The notes beneath the pieces were generated by a model. That model did not search any database. It worked only from the letters and a program-made list of their open reading frames with translations, and was not told where the DNA came from. A DNA stretch of 64,000 bases from Cristatella mucedo (lineage: Eukaryota; Bryozoa; Phylactolaemata; Cristatellidae), in assembly GCA_009760855.2 (NCBI GenBank), contig WPIO01000024.1:4812001-4876000 (forward strand), written 5' to 3'. Position numbers and translations under genes: made by a program. Positions 36,666 to 47,122 of this stretch are shown in pieces; position 1 is the first letter of the stretch, and every line of letters starts with the position of its first letter.

Positions 36666-36942
36666 CCAGGAGCAATTAGTCAAGCTCCAGGAGTCGGACC
36701 CTACAGTAGATCGGGTGCGAAGGCTGGTCAGAAATAGCCATGAACCGAACAAGCATGGCTACGTGATTGATGGGGACCTGATCTATAGGAGATGGACAGC
36801 ACGGGTCATTCCACGGCCAGCAAACCAGCGGATTCTGCCGAGTGCCTGTCGTAGCAGAGCGATGAGGCTGGCTCACTCTGTTCCACAAGGTCAGAGGGTA
36901 ACCAATCAACCTGCTTGGTCATGGGACACTGCAGTGACGTAG
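36379..36942 (+). pseudogene. Pol remnant of the LTR element (RNase H-integrase spacer)
   Basis: The frame is +1 relative to gag and is open from 36379. From about 36655 it reads LSQEQLVKLQESDPTVDRVR, then GYVIDGDLIYRRW and MRLAHSVPQ. This resembles the stretch before the H2C2 zinc-binding domain of Gypsy integrases (...DP.l..vr... dgdLlyR ... aH). It stops just after the first expected His. The upstream part (PELLFGAQFEEDIF) is unassigned. The enzyme domains are deleted. Confidence 0.5.
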
Positions 36943-37006
36943 CAGCTGCTGGTTACTAGAGGCCGGCTCCAACTTGCTACAACAGACCACTGGTCTGTTG
37001 CCGGAC

Positions 37007-37020
37007 GAGGAGGAGAGGGA
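37007..37020 (+). promoter_or_regulatory. Polypurine tract
   Basis: GAGGAGGAGAGGGA directly precedes the 3' LTR, the usual plus-strand priming site. Confidence 0.8.
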
Positions 37021-37457
37021 TATGAAAGAACACGACGCTTGCAGCCTGCGAGCACTGGGCGGAGACCTCGTGATGGCTCTCTCAGACTGCCTATGCAGCC
37101 GCAAGCTCACGACCGGTGGAAGGGCAGACGACGACTCGGCAGTCCTGCCCAAATCCATGCATTGGCAGCATCTGTGGGGACATCAATCTACCACAAACTG
37201 TCGCCAGCTGTCGGGCGGGTTCGGAACGAACAATGATCCGACAGCGCGAAAAACAAGGCATGCATGGAAAATAAGGGTTGCCGGAGGAGTACAACAGGGG
37301 GGGGGGAGAGATCCCTCGACACAGGCAGCCGTCTAGTGTGTGTAGACTGGGCATGGCTGGCTTTGCCTGAAATAAAGGTTTTGGTGTTAGAGCCAGCAGA
37401 CTTGTTGCTCGGTCGCGCTACCCAGCCCGACGACAGGTCGTGCGGAGGGCTGTCACA
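37021..37457 (+). repeat. 3' LTR
   Basis: 437 bp, starting TATGAAAGAAC (the terminal TG has become TA) and ending GCTGTCACA. AATAAA is at 37371-37376. It is collinear with the 5' LTR. Confidence 0.92.
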
Positions 37458-40400
37458 GTGTTACGCAGGTGAGTTTTGTATAGCCCACTCACAACCTAAG
37501 CGGCTTTCGGTACGCATTCGGTAGCCAACAGACTTCGTCTTACGCAACAAAGAGAAAGTGGGAAGCATAGCAGCGTCAGGAAACCAGTTGAGATCGTGAG
37601 TAGCATGGAAGCAGCAGCTTGGGATCGCTTGAAAGAATGAGCCATAGTCGGCAGTAGGAGAGTAGTTGTCCTTGCGTAAGAATTGTGGAAGCGAGTTCCA
37701 CAGTCTAGGACCTGCAAAGCAAAAGCTTCTGTCGCCAACGGTCTTTAAGCGAAGGAATGGAACAGCTAATTTATTGTACAAACAGAACCTGAGGGAACGA
37801 ACAGGCTGAAACTGATGCAGCAGTTCAGCTAGGTACGAAGGAGCCAAGCCGTGGCTGGCCTTGTGGGTCAGCATAAGAACTTTGCTCTGTATCCGTTGCT
37901 CAACCGGCATCCATCCTAGCTCTTTTAGCAAAGGAGACACGTGCTCAAACCTCTGGGACTTGAAGACTAGCCTTGCAGCCATATTCATAGTCTGCTGCAG
38001 TGACCTAATAGCTTTCTTTGGCAGCCCAGCCAAAGGGAATTGCAAAAATCAAGCCGAGAAAGAACTAAGGAGCTAGTTAAATTTTTTACAAGCCACTGTG
38101 GAAGATAGCTCCTATTCTTGGATAGGGATCGGACGTGGTGGCAAGCTGCAGAAGCAGTCTTCTGAATGAAGCTTTTAAAATTGAGGCAGTAGTCGAAAAC
38201 GACTTATAAATTTCGAGCAGGTGGTGATGGTCGCACAATAGCATCACCTATTAGAACAGCAAAGCCTTTTAATCCAGCCACACGCTTAGGGTGTCCTATG
38301 AGTAGCAGTTCGGTGTTATCATCCTTTAATTTCAGGAAGTTTTCCGATATCCAGGATCAAATATCGGCAAGGCAAGCATTCAGTTTCTCAGTTGCCGCAG
38401 CAGATTCCGACGGTTTGAATGACAAATACAACTGATTATCGTCAGCATAGAAGTGATATCCTATTCCATGGGCCTTAATCACTTTTCCCAGAGGTTGCGT
38501 ATAAATGGAGAACAGCAACGGACCGAGAACAGACCCTTGAGGGACTCCACAGGTGACCCTTCTCGTGTGTGAGACCTGACCCCCACACGACACGGATTGA
38601 ACACGATCAGACAAGTACGGTTTAAACCACGCCAGTGCTTCGTCTGCCAGACCGATCGTTGTTCTCAATCGTTCAAGCAGAACCTCGTGATCAATGGTGT
38701 CGAAGGCAGCAGACAGATCTAGCAGAGCTAGGGCAGTGACATTCCCGTCGTCGTTGCCACGAAGAATGTCATTGGTTAACACGGAGGAGAGCAGTTTCAG
38801 TGGAGCGCTGCCCCTTGAACCCTGATTGAAATGTTTCTGCTATTCCATTATTTTTAATATGTGCAACCAGCTGCTTAGCAACAACTTTTTCAAGAATCTG
38901 CTAAGAAAGGAAGAAGGAAAACTGGACGATAGTTGTCAAGGACCTCTTTGTCTAATCCAGGCTTTTTAAAAATGGGTCTAACGATTGCAGATTTGAATGA
39001 CTTGGGGATGACCCATTTTCCCAAAGAAGCATTAAAAATCTTGGTTATGGCAGGGCTAAGATGGTCTGCTAGTGAATACCACAGAGATGAGGGTAAAGGG
39101 TCTTTAGGACACGAGCTCTTCTTGCTAGACCTTATTAAGGTATCCACATCGCATATAGAAACATCGGAGAACCTTTTAAGGAAGGTCACAGGTTGTGGAA
39201 CCGCGATTGCTTTAGTCGGAGGGGGCTTAATGGAGGCACGAATGTGCACAATTTCTTCAGTAAAGACGGCTGAAAACTTTTCGGCTGAGCCCTTAGTATC
39301 TGCCGAGTCAGACCTCACAGCACTGACCAGTAAATGGTTTACTGTCTTATAAATCGGTTTAGTGTCCGACTAGCAGGAATTCAGCTTTCGAATGAAAAAA
39401 GAAGTCCTGGTTTTTTTAAGCTTTCGGGTGTAAACTCGACGGAAGTCCTTGAAATTGACTAAATCTGCATCAGACCCCGATTTCTTGAAATGACGTTCAA
39501 GCCTGCGCTTAACCAGGGGCATATTTAGGAGGTTTTTTATAATTTTATAGGAATCTCCATGACTTTGAACACGGATAGAATGAACGGGAGCATGCTTGTC
39601 AAGAGCACTCCTGAGTGTCATGTTCATCACATCAGTGAGGGTGTCGAGGCTGCCCGTCAAGTCTGAATGCAGATCAAGAAGACCTGCATCCCAAACAGAT
39701 TCCAAAAACTTGTCCATGTCAATGCTTTGTAAGTTACGTCGTTTGACAATTTCAACATTAACCTGTACGTACAAGGGAGCAGGAACTGTAAACGAGACCG
39801 AACGATGATCTGAGAAGGTCAATGGGTACACCACAAGGTCCGTGGGGAGGACATCCTTAGTGATCACGTGATCTAGAATGTGGCCACCGAAGTGGGTGCT
39901 ATGATTAATGTGTTGGCCCAAACCAAAATTTTCCAGACAGTCAAGAAATTAGCGGACCTGGCTGTTGCTAGGGTTGTCAACGTGAATATTGAAGTCTCCT
40001 ACAATCAGTAACGGCCTTTCGATCACAAATATTTTAGCGAGGAACTCTGAAAACTCCTCTATAAGCAAGTTTAGACAGCCAGAAGGAGGCCGGTATATCA
40101 TAACAGTGAGAGGCATTGTCTTTGGTGAAGACCTGATTGCAACCGATTCAAACTATGGCCCATGCTAAAAACTGCACATTTCATAGTCAAACGATTCGCG
40201 AACGACAATTGCAACCCGCAACCAACCTTGTCAGAACGCATGGACTGATAAAATGAGAATCGGGGTGGAGTGGTCTCAGAAATACAGCTACTGGAACAGG
40301 GCGCCATCCAAGTTTCGGTAAGCAGAAATGCATCTAGCTTCTCCTAGACCACCTGATCGCGGATAAGTAATCCCTTGGTATTTAGCGAGCGGACATTTAG

Positions 40401-41430
40401 TAGGCGGAATTTATGAGGCTGTCCAACAACTGGGCGACATGGATGAAATCGCTTGTATCCTCCTCCGTTTGCGTCCGGCTCAGCGGACACGGGCTCTTCG
40501 CATTTGAATTGAACCTTATGAACGGCCGTCGGACGACGTTTCACGACGTGCTGGGCTACAGTGGGTGGGCTACTACCGCAACAAGTACTATTCAGCACTA
40601 GGGCGAACGCAGGATGCAGGAAGGTTCTCACTGACCCTCCAGAGAAGGCCCGCCGGTAGGTATCGACTAATGGCGACATCGAACCTTATGCTAAGCAGGT
40701 CCTGTTTTGTGTAGCATATCCGAGGACAGCTCATAAATAGTCACAGCAAAGATAGCAGCGGAATACCCGAAGGTACTACGGAGAAATCAAGTAAAGGTCC
40801 GAACCACGCTAGGAGTCGCCCGAGGCCACTCTCTATCATATATCTGTGACATCCCTTCTCGAATTCTTTAACTCAAAATTAGAAAATTGTCCGGCCTTTC
40901 CAATAAGGAAGCTAGACTTGGTGAAAACTTTACACTCGGGGTTGTCTTTCGTGAGGGTAGCAGTTTGCATATTGCACCACTTTCGGTGACTAGCACTGGT
41001 TCTCCATCAAGCAGCGCAACGAATTTAAGGTCTGGTTACTCACTTTTGTTTTGCTCCAGCCTTTCTGTGAGCGATAATCCACTGCCAGGCTAAGCATCGT
41101 ATCACTCACTCTTCCGACTCAATACGTTTAGCTGCGCCTCAAACCAATCTGAAATCCTTTAGATAACTTAATTTTAGTTCACGTGCTTTCAAATCCTTTA
41201 ATTTTCTCCCGACTAATGTAAGGATAACCTCTGCTTTGACTACATTTTAATAGAAGCAAACATACGTGCCGTTTCCTCTCAGCATTTTCTGGTCCTTTCA
41301 AAAAGTCATTTGTGCCTTTAAACGTGCTGACAGTGTATGTTATCACTACATTTCGATTTGCTTAGCTTACAACTAATTAATTTAAAGTGTATAGGAAGAG
41401 ATTCAGATTTATTTTGATGCTAGGTGAATC

Positions 41431-42061
41431 CCTCACAATCAGTATTATTATTATTGCCTATTGCATACTGCATCTAGATATAGATCCGCATTTTTCCGAT
41501 GCGGATAAATTGTTAAAATCATGAGTTAACCAAGTATGTTGATCAGAGAATATCTTATCAGGAGTGTGGGCTTTGGCTTGATGGCGTGACTGTGCCGTGA
41601 AAATGGGTCACAAGAAAAACAAATTAGCCAAATAGTTTACACGTAGGTGGTCAGTTGGTTTATCAAATTAATTGTGAAAACAAGCCAGTACACGGAAAGA
41701 ACAGCTAGAAGAGAGTAGAGCTGACTCTAGATCGGAATAATTAGACACGTGTTGGTACCTTGGGAGCGACAGATGAGAGCCAGCATTGACAGGTAACAGC
41801 TGTAGAAACTCGCTACAAGAGACCCTAGTGATGGCTTCAAGGGACCTTCAAAAGGCTGAAAACTTAAAATTCAGAGAGAAAAGAGCGATAATTTATACGC
41901 CACTGTCACTTTTAACAGACTTTTGGGTACAGAAGACCTGGAAGCCTGCAGAGGTGGAGTCGGTTACGATGTGGCAAGTAGTCAATTTCAGATAGGTCTT
42001 GGCTATGGCAAAGAAATCAAGCGCCTCTTTGATTATAGAGCCTTTCAATGTTGGGGTTATA
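41431..42061. other. Unannotated sequence
   Basis: No gene or repeat is recognised between the two transposon nests. Confidence 0.35.
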
Positions 42062-43455
42062 TTAATAATAATAATAATATTATTGCACTTGATAAAGCGC
42101 CCTCAGAGAACTCAATCTCTTTCTAGGCGCTTTACATTTGCTGCAAAGGGAACTGCAATTAAATGGTGAGTAAAATCATGCTTGATATACAAATAAAATG
42201 AATAACATGGTTAGGGGTTACATGCACAGGGTCAGCATGCAAATGTGGTTAGTGGCAGCATGCACAGTGTCAGCACGCATAAGCACATCAAGGACGAATC
42301 ACAGGGACCCACTAAATGCTGTCCTAAACAGATGTGTTTTTAAGTTCTTTTTAAATGTGGTCAGGTCAGGGGATGTTCTGACGCAAGTCGGGAGGGAGTT
42401 CCAGGCTTTGGGAGCATACGAACTAAATGCACGGTCTCCAAAGGATTTGAGGTTTGTAAGAGGTATTTGTAGGCTGTTGGATTCCGAAAAGCGGGTGGTA
42501 CGATGCTTGGTCTGCTGAGGGCGTATATCTGAGAGATAAGCTGGAGCCATAGAATGAAGGGACCTAAAAGTGAGCGACGAAACCTTGAAGTCAATCCGTT
42601 GCTTGACTAAGTAGCCACTGCAGGTCGGCGAGAAGTGGATTAATGTGGCAACTGCGACGCTCACGACAGACAAGCCTAGCTGCAGAGTTTTGCACCAGCT
42701 GTAATCGCCTGATCGCACATGCTGGTAGGCCAGTAAGCAGTGAGTTGCAGAAGTCGAGACTGGATGTCACGAATGCATGGACCAATTTGGACGTGGTATC
42801 CTTATCTAAACAAGCCCGAATTTTAGCAATGTTACGAAGCTGAAAATAGGCAGATTTGACTGTGGAGCTGATATGGTCGTCTAACGAGAGGTCGCTTTGG
42901 AATATGACATCTAGATTTCGAGCTGATTCATTAGGAGATATGCTGGCACAGCCAATTTTGAGTGTCAGCCTTTCCAATTTGTGAATCACACTGGGTTTGC
43001 CAATAACTAGTAAGTTAGTTTTATCATCATTTAGTTTTAGAAAATGTGCTGCCATCCATGTGTGGATGTCATGAATACATGCAGCAAGTGAGTTGAGAGA
43101 ATATTAGGTGCTCGAAGGCTGGAAGAGATCAAAGCAATGGTACAACTGAGTGTCATCCGCATAGAAGTGAAAGCCTAGATTGTGCTTGGCAATCACATCA
43201 GCAAAAGGGAGAGTATAAACCGTGAAAAGAACCGGACCTAGCACGGAGCCCCGAGGTACCCCATATTTCAGAGGTACCTCAGATGATCTTTGTCCATTCA
43301 CGTCAATACTCTGGAGTCTCCCACTGAGATAGGACCTGAACCACTGCAGAGCAGTGCCGGTGATGCCCAGGCGAGATGAGAGGCACTCTAGAAGAACTTT
43401 GTGATCGATGGTATCAAAAGCTGCCGAAAGATCGAGCACAACAAGCAGAGACACT

Positions 43456-45410
43456 ATAATAATAATAATAATAATAATTCACTTGATAAAGCGCCCTCAG
43501 AGAACTTAATCTCTCTCTAGGCGCTTTACACTTGCTGCAAAGGGAAATGCAATTGAATGGTGAGTAAAATCATGCTTAATAAAGAAACAAAATAAATAAC
43601 ATCAAAGAAGACAACAAGTCCTCTGGACCCTATTCCCACTGTCCTGCTCCTACGCTGCATTGATCTGCTGCTGCCATGCATAACTAACATAATTAATATG
43701 TCATTAGCCTCAGGTCATGTCCCAGCACCTTTCAAAAAAGCTGTAGTCAGGCCACTTCTCAAGAAAACTACACTTGACCAAGAGAACTTGAGCAACTACC
43801 GCCCAGTTTCCCTTCTACCATTCCTATCAAAGACACTCGAACGGGTCGTGGCGGACCAGCTGAACTCGTATATCGAAACCTCACACCTTGCTAGTAAGTT
43901 CCAGTCTGGCTTTAGAGCTAATCACTCCACAGATTTAGCATTGTTAGGGTATACAACGACCGACTTAGGAATGCAGACATGGGGAGAGTGTCTCTGCTTG
44001 TTTTGCTTGATCTTTCGGCAGCTTTTGATACCATCGATCACAAAGTTCTCCTTGAGCGCCTCTCATCTCGCCTGGGCATCACCGGCACTGCTCTGCAGTG
44101 GTTCAGGTCCTATCTCAGTGGGAGACTCCAGAGTATTGACGTGAATGGACAAAGATCGTCTGAAGTACCTCTGAAATATGGAGTACCTCAGGGCTCAGTG
44201 CTAGGTCCGATTCTTTTCACGGTTTATACTCTGCCTCTTGCTGATGTGATTGCCAAGCACAATCTAGGCTTTCACTTCTATGCGGATGACACTCAGTTGT
44301 ACCTTTGCTTTGATCTCTCCCAGCCTTCGAGCACCTCAAATTCTCTAAACTCACTTGCTGCATGCATTGATGACATCCACACATGGATGGCAGCACATTT
44401 TCTAAAACTTAACGATGATAAAACTAACTTACTAGTTATGGGCAAACCCAGTGTGATCCAGAGATTGGAAAGGCTGACTCTCAAAATTGGCTCTGCGAGC
44501 ATATCTCCAGTTGAATCAGCTCGAAATCTAGGTGTCATATTCCAAAGCGACCTCTCGTTAGACGACCATATCAGCTCCACAGTCAAATCTGCCTATTTTC
44601 AGCTTCATAACATTGCTAAAATTCGGGCTCGTTTAGATAAGGATACCACGTCAAAGTTGGTCCATGCATTCGTGACATCTCGTCTCGACTTCTGCAACTC
44701 ACTGCTTACTGGCCTACCGGCATGTGCGATCCGGCGATTGCAGCTGGTGCAAAACTCCACAGCTAGGCTTGTCTGTCGTGAGCGTCGCAGTTGCCACATT
44801 ACACCACTTCTCGCCGACCTTCACTGGCTCCCAGTCAACCAACGGATTGACTTCAAGGTTTTGTCCCTCACTTTTAGGTCCCTTCATTCTATGGCTCCAG
44901 CCTATCTGTCAGATATACTACCCCATCAGGCTAAGCATCGTACCACCTGCTTTTCGGAATCCAACAGTCTAGAAATACCTCTTACAAACCTTAAATCCTT
45001 TGGAGACCGTGCCTGGAACTCCCTCCCGACCTGCGTCAGAACATCCCCTGACCTGACCACATTTAAAAGGAACCTAAAAACACACCTGTTTAGGACAGCA
45101 TTTAGTGGGTCCCTGTGATTCGTCCTTGATGTGCTTATGCGTGCTGACACTGTGCATGCTGCCACTAACCACATTTGCATGCTGACCATGTACATGTCAC
45201 CCCTAACCATAGTATTCATTTCGTTTGTTTTTTCAAGCATGATTTTACTTACCATTCAATTGCATTTCACTTTGCAGCAAATGTAAAGCGCCTAGAGAGA
45301 GATTAAGTTCTCTGAGGGCGCTTTATCAAGTGAATTATCATTATTATTATTATTAACATGGTTAGGGGTGACATGCACAGGGTCAGCATGCAAATGTGGT
45401 TAGTGGCAGC
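43456..45410 (-). mobile_element. LINE A 3'-end fragment, middle element of the nest
   Basis: The parts are 43456-43602 ((AAT)n tail, stem-loop, 3' untranslated) and 45355-45410 (continuing 3' untranslated sequence). They join to about 200 bp of continuous LINE A 3' sequence. It is a very short, 5'-truncated insertion in the outer LINE. Confidence 0.85.
43603..45353 (+). mobile_element. LINE A copy, inner element of the nest
   Basis: It is flanked by TAACAT (43597-43602 and 45354-45359), a target-site duplication. It is 5'-truncated in the linker. A one-base frameshift near 43945 splits the reverse transcriptase into frames 43698-44144 ([16 protein letters not shown]) and 43979-45118 ([33 protein letters not shown]). 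A short deletion removes the AFSSYAPKA segment before WNSLPTCVR. The stem-loop and (ATT)n tail are intact at 45280-45353. Confidence 0.9.
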
Positions 45411-46592
45411 ACCCATGTCTGCATTCCTAAGTTGGTCGTTGTATACCCTAACAATGCTAAATCTGTGGAGTGATTAGCTCTAAAGCCAGACTGGAACTTA
45501 CTAGCAAGGTGTGAGGTTTCGATATACGAGTTCAGCTGGTCCGCCAAGACTCATTCCAGTGTCTTTGATAGGAATGGTAGAAGGGAGACTGGGCGGTAGT
45601 TGCCCAAGTTCTATTGGTCTAGTGTTGCTTTCTTGAGAAGTGGCCTGACTACAGCTTTTTTGAAAGGTGTTGGGACATGACCTAAGGCTAATGACATATT
45701 AATGATGTTAGTCATGCATGGCAGCAGCAGATCAATGCAACGTAGGAGCAGGAAGTGGGAATAGGGTCCAGAGGACTCGTTGTCTTCTTTGATTGAGATA
45801 CGACCTTCAGGACTAGATCACTATTGACCTTTTTAAATGTAGACACTAAGGTGCAGCCAGGAATCGGGGAACAGCATTCTAGTGGGGATGTTGTCATTGC
45901 AGGGATGGATTCCCTGATCTTGTCTATCTTCTGCACAAAGAATCGAGAGAAGCGATCGGCTAGATCATTACAAGGATCATCAGGTAAGGAGCTAATCTGG
46001 GAGCGGTTGAGAAGATGGTTTATCGTCGACATCAGCATTTTTGGATTGTGCATCTGTGATTCAACAATGTTTCTATAGAAGCTAGACTTGGCCTTAGCTA
46101 GGATCGATTGCTACGACCTACAGCAGTCTTCATATGCCTGTCGATGGACAGTCAGTCCTGATCTTATGCGTGCTTTTTCAATTTTCGCTTCGTAGATCTG
46201 GCTAGTTTAATGTCTGTGGTAAACCATAGGCCGTCTGGGCGGGGGCGCACAGTGCGCTTTGTCAGAGGTGCAAACTCGTCGAGCGTGTCAGCTAGTGTCG
46301 TGTTGTAGCTATCTACCAATGATGACAAATCGGAGGGAGGACTGAGCAGCAGAGGTGAAGCAGATATTCTCGCACGGACAGCATCGATGTCAAGGGTCTT
46401 TAGGTTTCGCGATTACATTTATTGAATATGAAACGTGCATTCCAAGTGCTCTTTTAAGAATGGCCATTTGATTACATCGGGTTCATTTACGTGCTAATTG
46501 AATTAATCTTACGATCATTCGTACCATCGCTAGAACGAGATCGTTTTTGGTGGCTTATAACTATGCAAGAAATACTGCCGATCCCTCTCGTA

Positions 46593-46627
46593 TTCTCTCT
46601 CTTTCTCTCTCTCACTCTCTCACACTC
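46593..46627. repeat. (CT)n-rich tract
   Basis: An interrupted CT tract next to the 3' end of a LINE B fragment. Confidence 0.85.
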
Positions 46628-46901
46628 TGTAATGTAATGTATCTCCGTCAGTAACTCCACAAATTCATAAAGACCATGTGGGTGTTACGCAGGAGATTTT
46701 TGTATAGCGCACTCACAGCCTAAGAGGCTTTTGGTACGCATTCGGTAGCCAACAGACTTCGTCTCACGCAACAAAGAGAAAGTGGGAAGCATAGCAGAGT
46801 CAGGAGAGCAGTTGAGGTAGTGAGTAGCATAGAAGTAGCAGTTCAGGACCGCTGAAAAAGATGTGCCATAGTCGGCAGTAGGAGAGTAGTTGTCGTTGCG
46901 T

Positions 46902-46906
<5 letters not shown>
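46628..46906 (-). mobile_element. LINE B 3'-end fragment
   Basis: It ends on the minus strand in GGAGATACATTACATTAC and is truncated at its 5' side exactly where a CT microsatellite starts. Confidence 0.82.
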
Positions 46907-46992
<86 letters not shown>

Positions 46993-47019
46993 TTCTCTCT
47001 CTTTCTCTCACTCTCTCTC

Positions 47020-47082
<63 letters not shown>

Positions 47083-47122
47083 ATCTATCTATCCATCTGT
47101 CAATCTATCTATCTACCTCTCA
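46907..47122. repeat. (CT)n microsatellite grading into (ATCT)n
   Basis: About 175 bp of CT with a few CAC/TTT interruptions, then ATCT units. Confidence 0.95.

Larger units (their letters stand above)
34839..37457 (+). mobile_element. Gypsy-like LTR retrotransposon, internally deleted
   Basis: It starts TG, ends CA and is flanked by GTGTT on both sides (34834-34838, 37458-37462), a 5-bp duplication of its LINE B target. The LTRs are 34839-35273 and 37021-37457. A primer site, a polypurine tract, a gag-like frame and a pol remnant are present. The internal part is only about 1.75 kb: protease, reverse transcriptase, RNase H and the integrase core are missing. By eye the LTRs differ at about 30-35 positions (7-8%), so the insertion is not recent. 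The element must rely on another element's enzymes. Confidence 0.9.
34791..40834 (-). mobile_element. LINE B, full-length copy split by an LTR element
   Basis: The LINE parts are 34791-34838 (3' end) and 37463-40834, together about 3.42 kb. The flanks ATCATGCAT (34782-34790) and ATCATATAT (40835-40843) look like a worn 9-bp target-site duplication, so both ends are present. The 5' end coincides with that of the copy at 7454. The single coding region starts with Met at 40679 after about 155 bp of leader. Remains include LLNVRSLNTK (endonuclease), GVPQGSVLGP, YHFYADDNQLYL and WNSLPQFLR in five or more broken frames, so it is inactive. No ORF1 is seen. Confidence 0.85.
34390..41430 (+). mobile_element. 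LINE A copy, old, split by a LINE B insertion
   Basis: The two LINE A parts are 34390-34790 and 40835-41430. The left part follows the region from TAGGCTTTCxTTCTATxCxG through CTATGGGAAAACCGTAACGTGA to the equivalent of TTGGTCCATGCAT. The right part resumes at TGTGACATCCCTTCTCGAATTC and runs to a worn 3' stem-loop near 41400. Both are highly diverged. The gap is filled by LINE B and an LTR element. Confidence 0.7.
42062..46415 (-). mobile_element. LINE A copy, outer element of a three-level nest
   Basis: The parts are 42062-43455 and 45411-46415. In the long copy at 50133-53578 the sequences at the two inner borders (GTGTCTC... and ...GACATGGGT on the minus strand) are adjacent, so the middle is an insertion. 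Coding remains run from the linker (NPKMLMSTINHLLNRSQISS) through YADDTQLYH to [11 protein letters not shown], with several frame breaks. It is 5'-truncated at about 46415 and keeps an AAT tail at 42062-42083. Confidence 0.88.

Noticed and set aside
34839-37457. Endogenous retrovirus
   Set aside because: There is no envelope-like frame. The PBS, gag and pol remnants fit a Gypsy-like LTR retrotransposon.
42062-46415. A single LINE with an internal inversion
   Set aside because: The inner plus-strand copy has its own (ATT)n tail and a TAACAT duplication, and the short middle fragment has its own (AAT)n tail. Nested insertion explains all borders.
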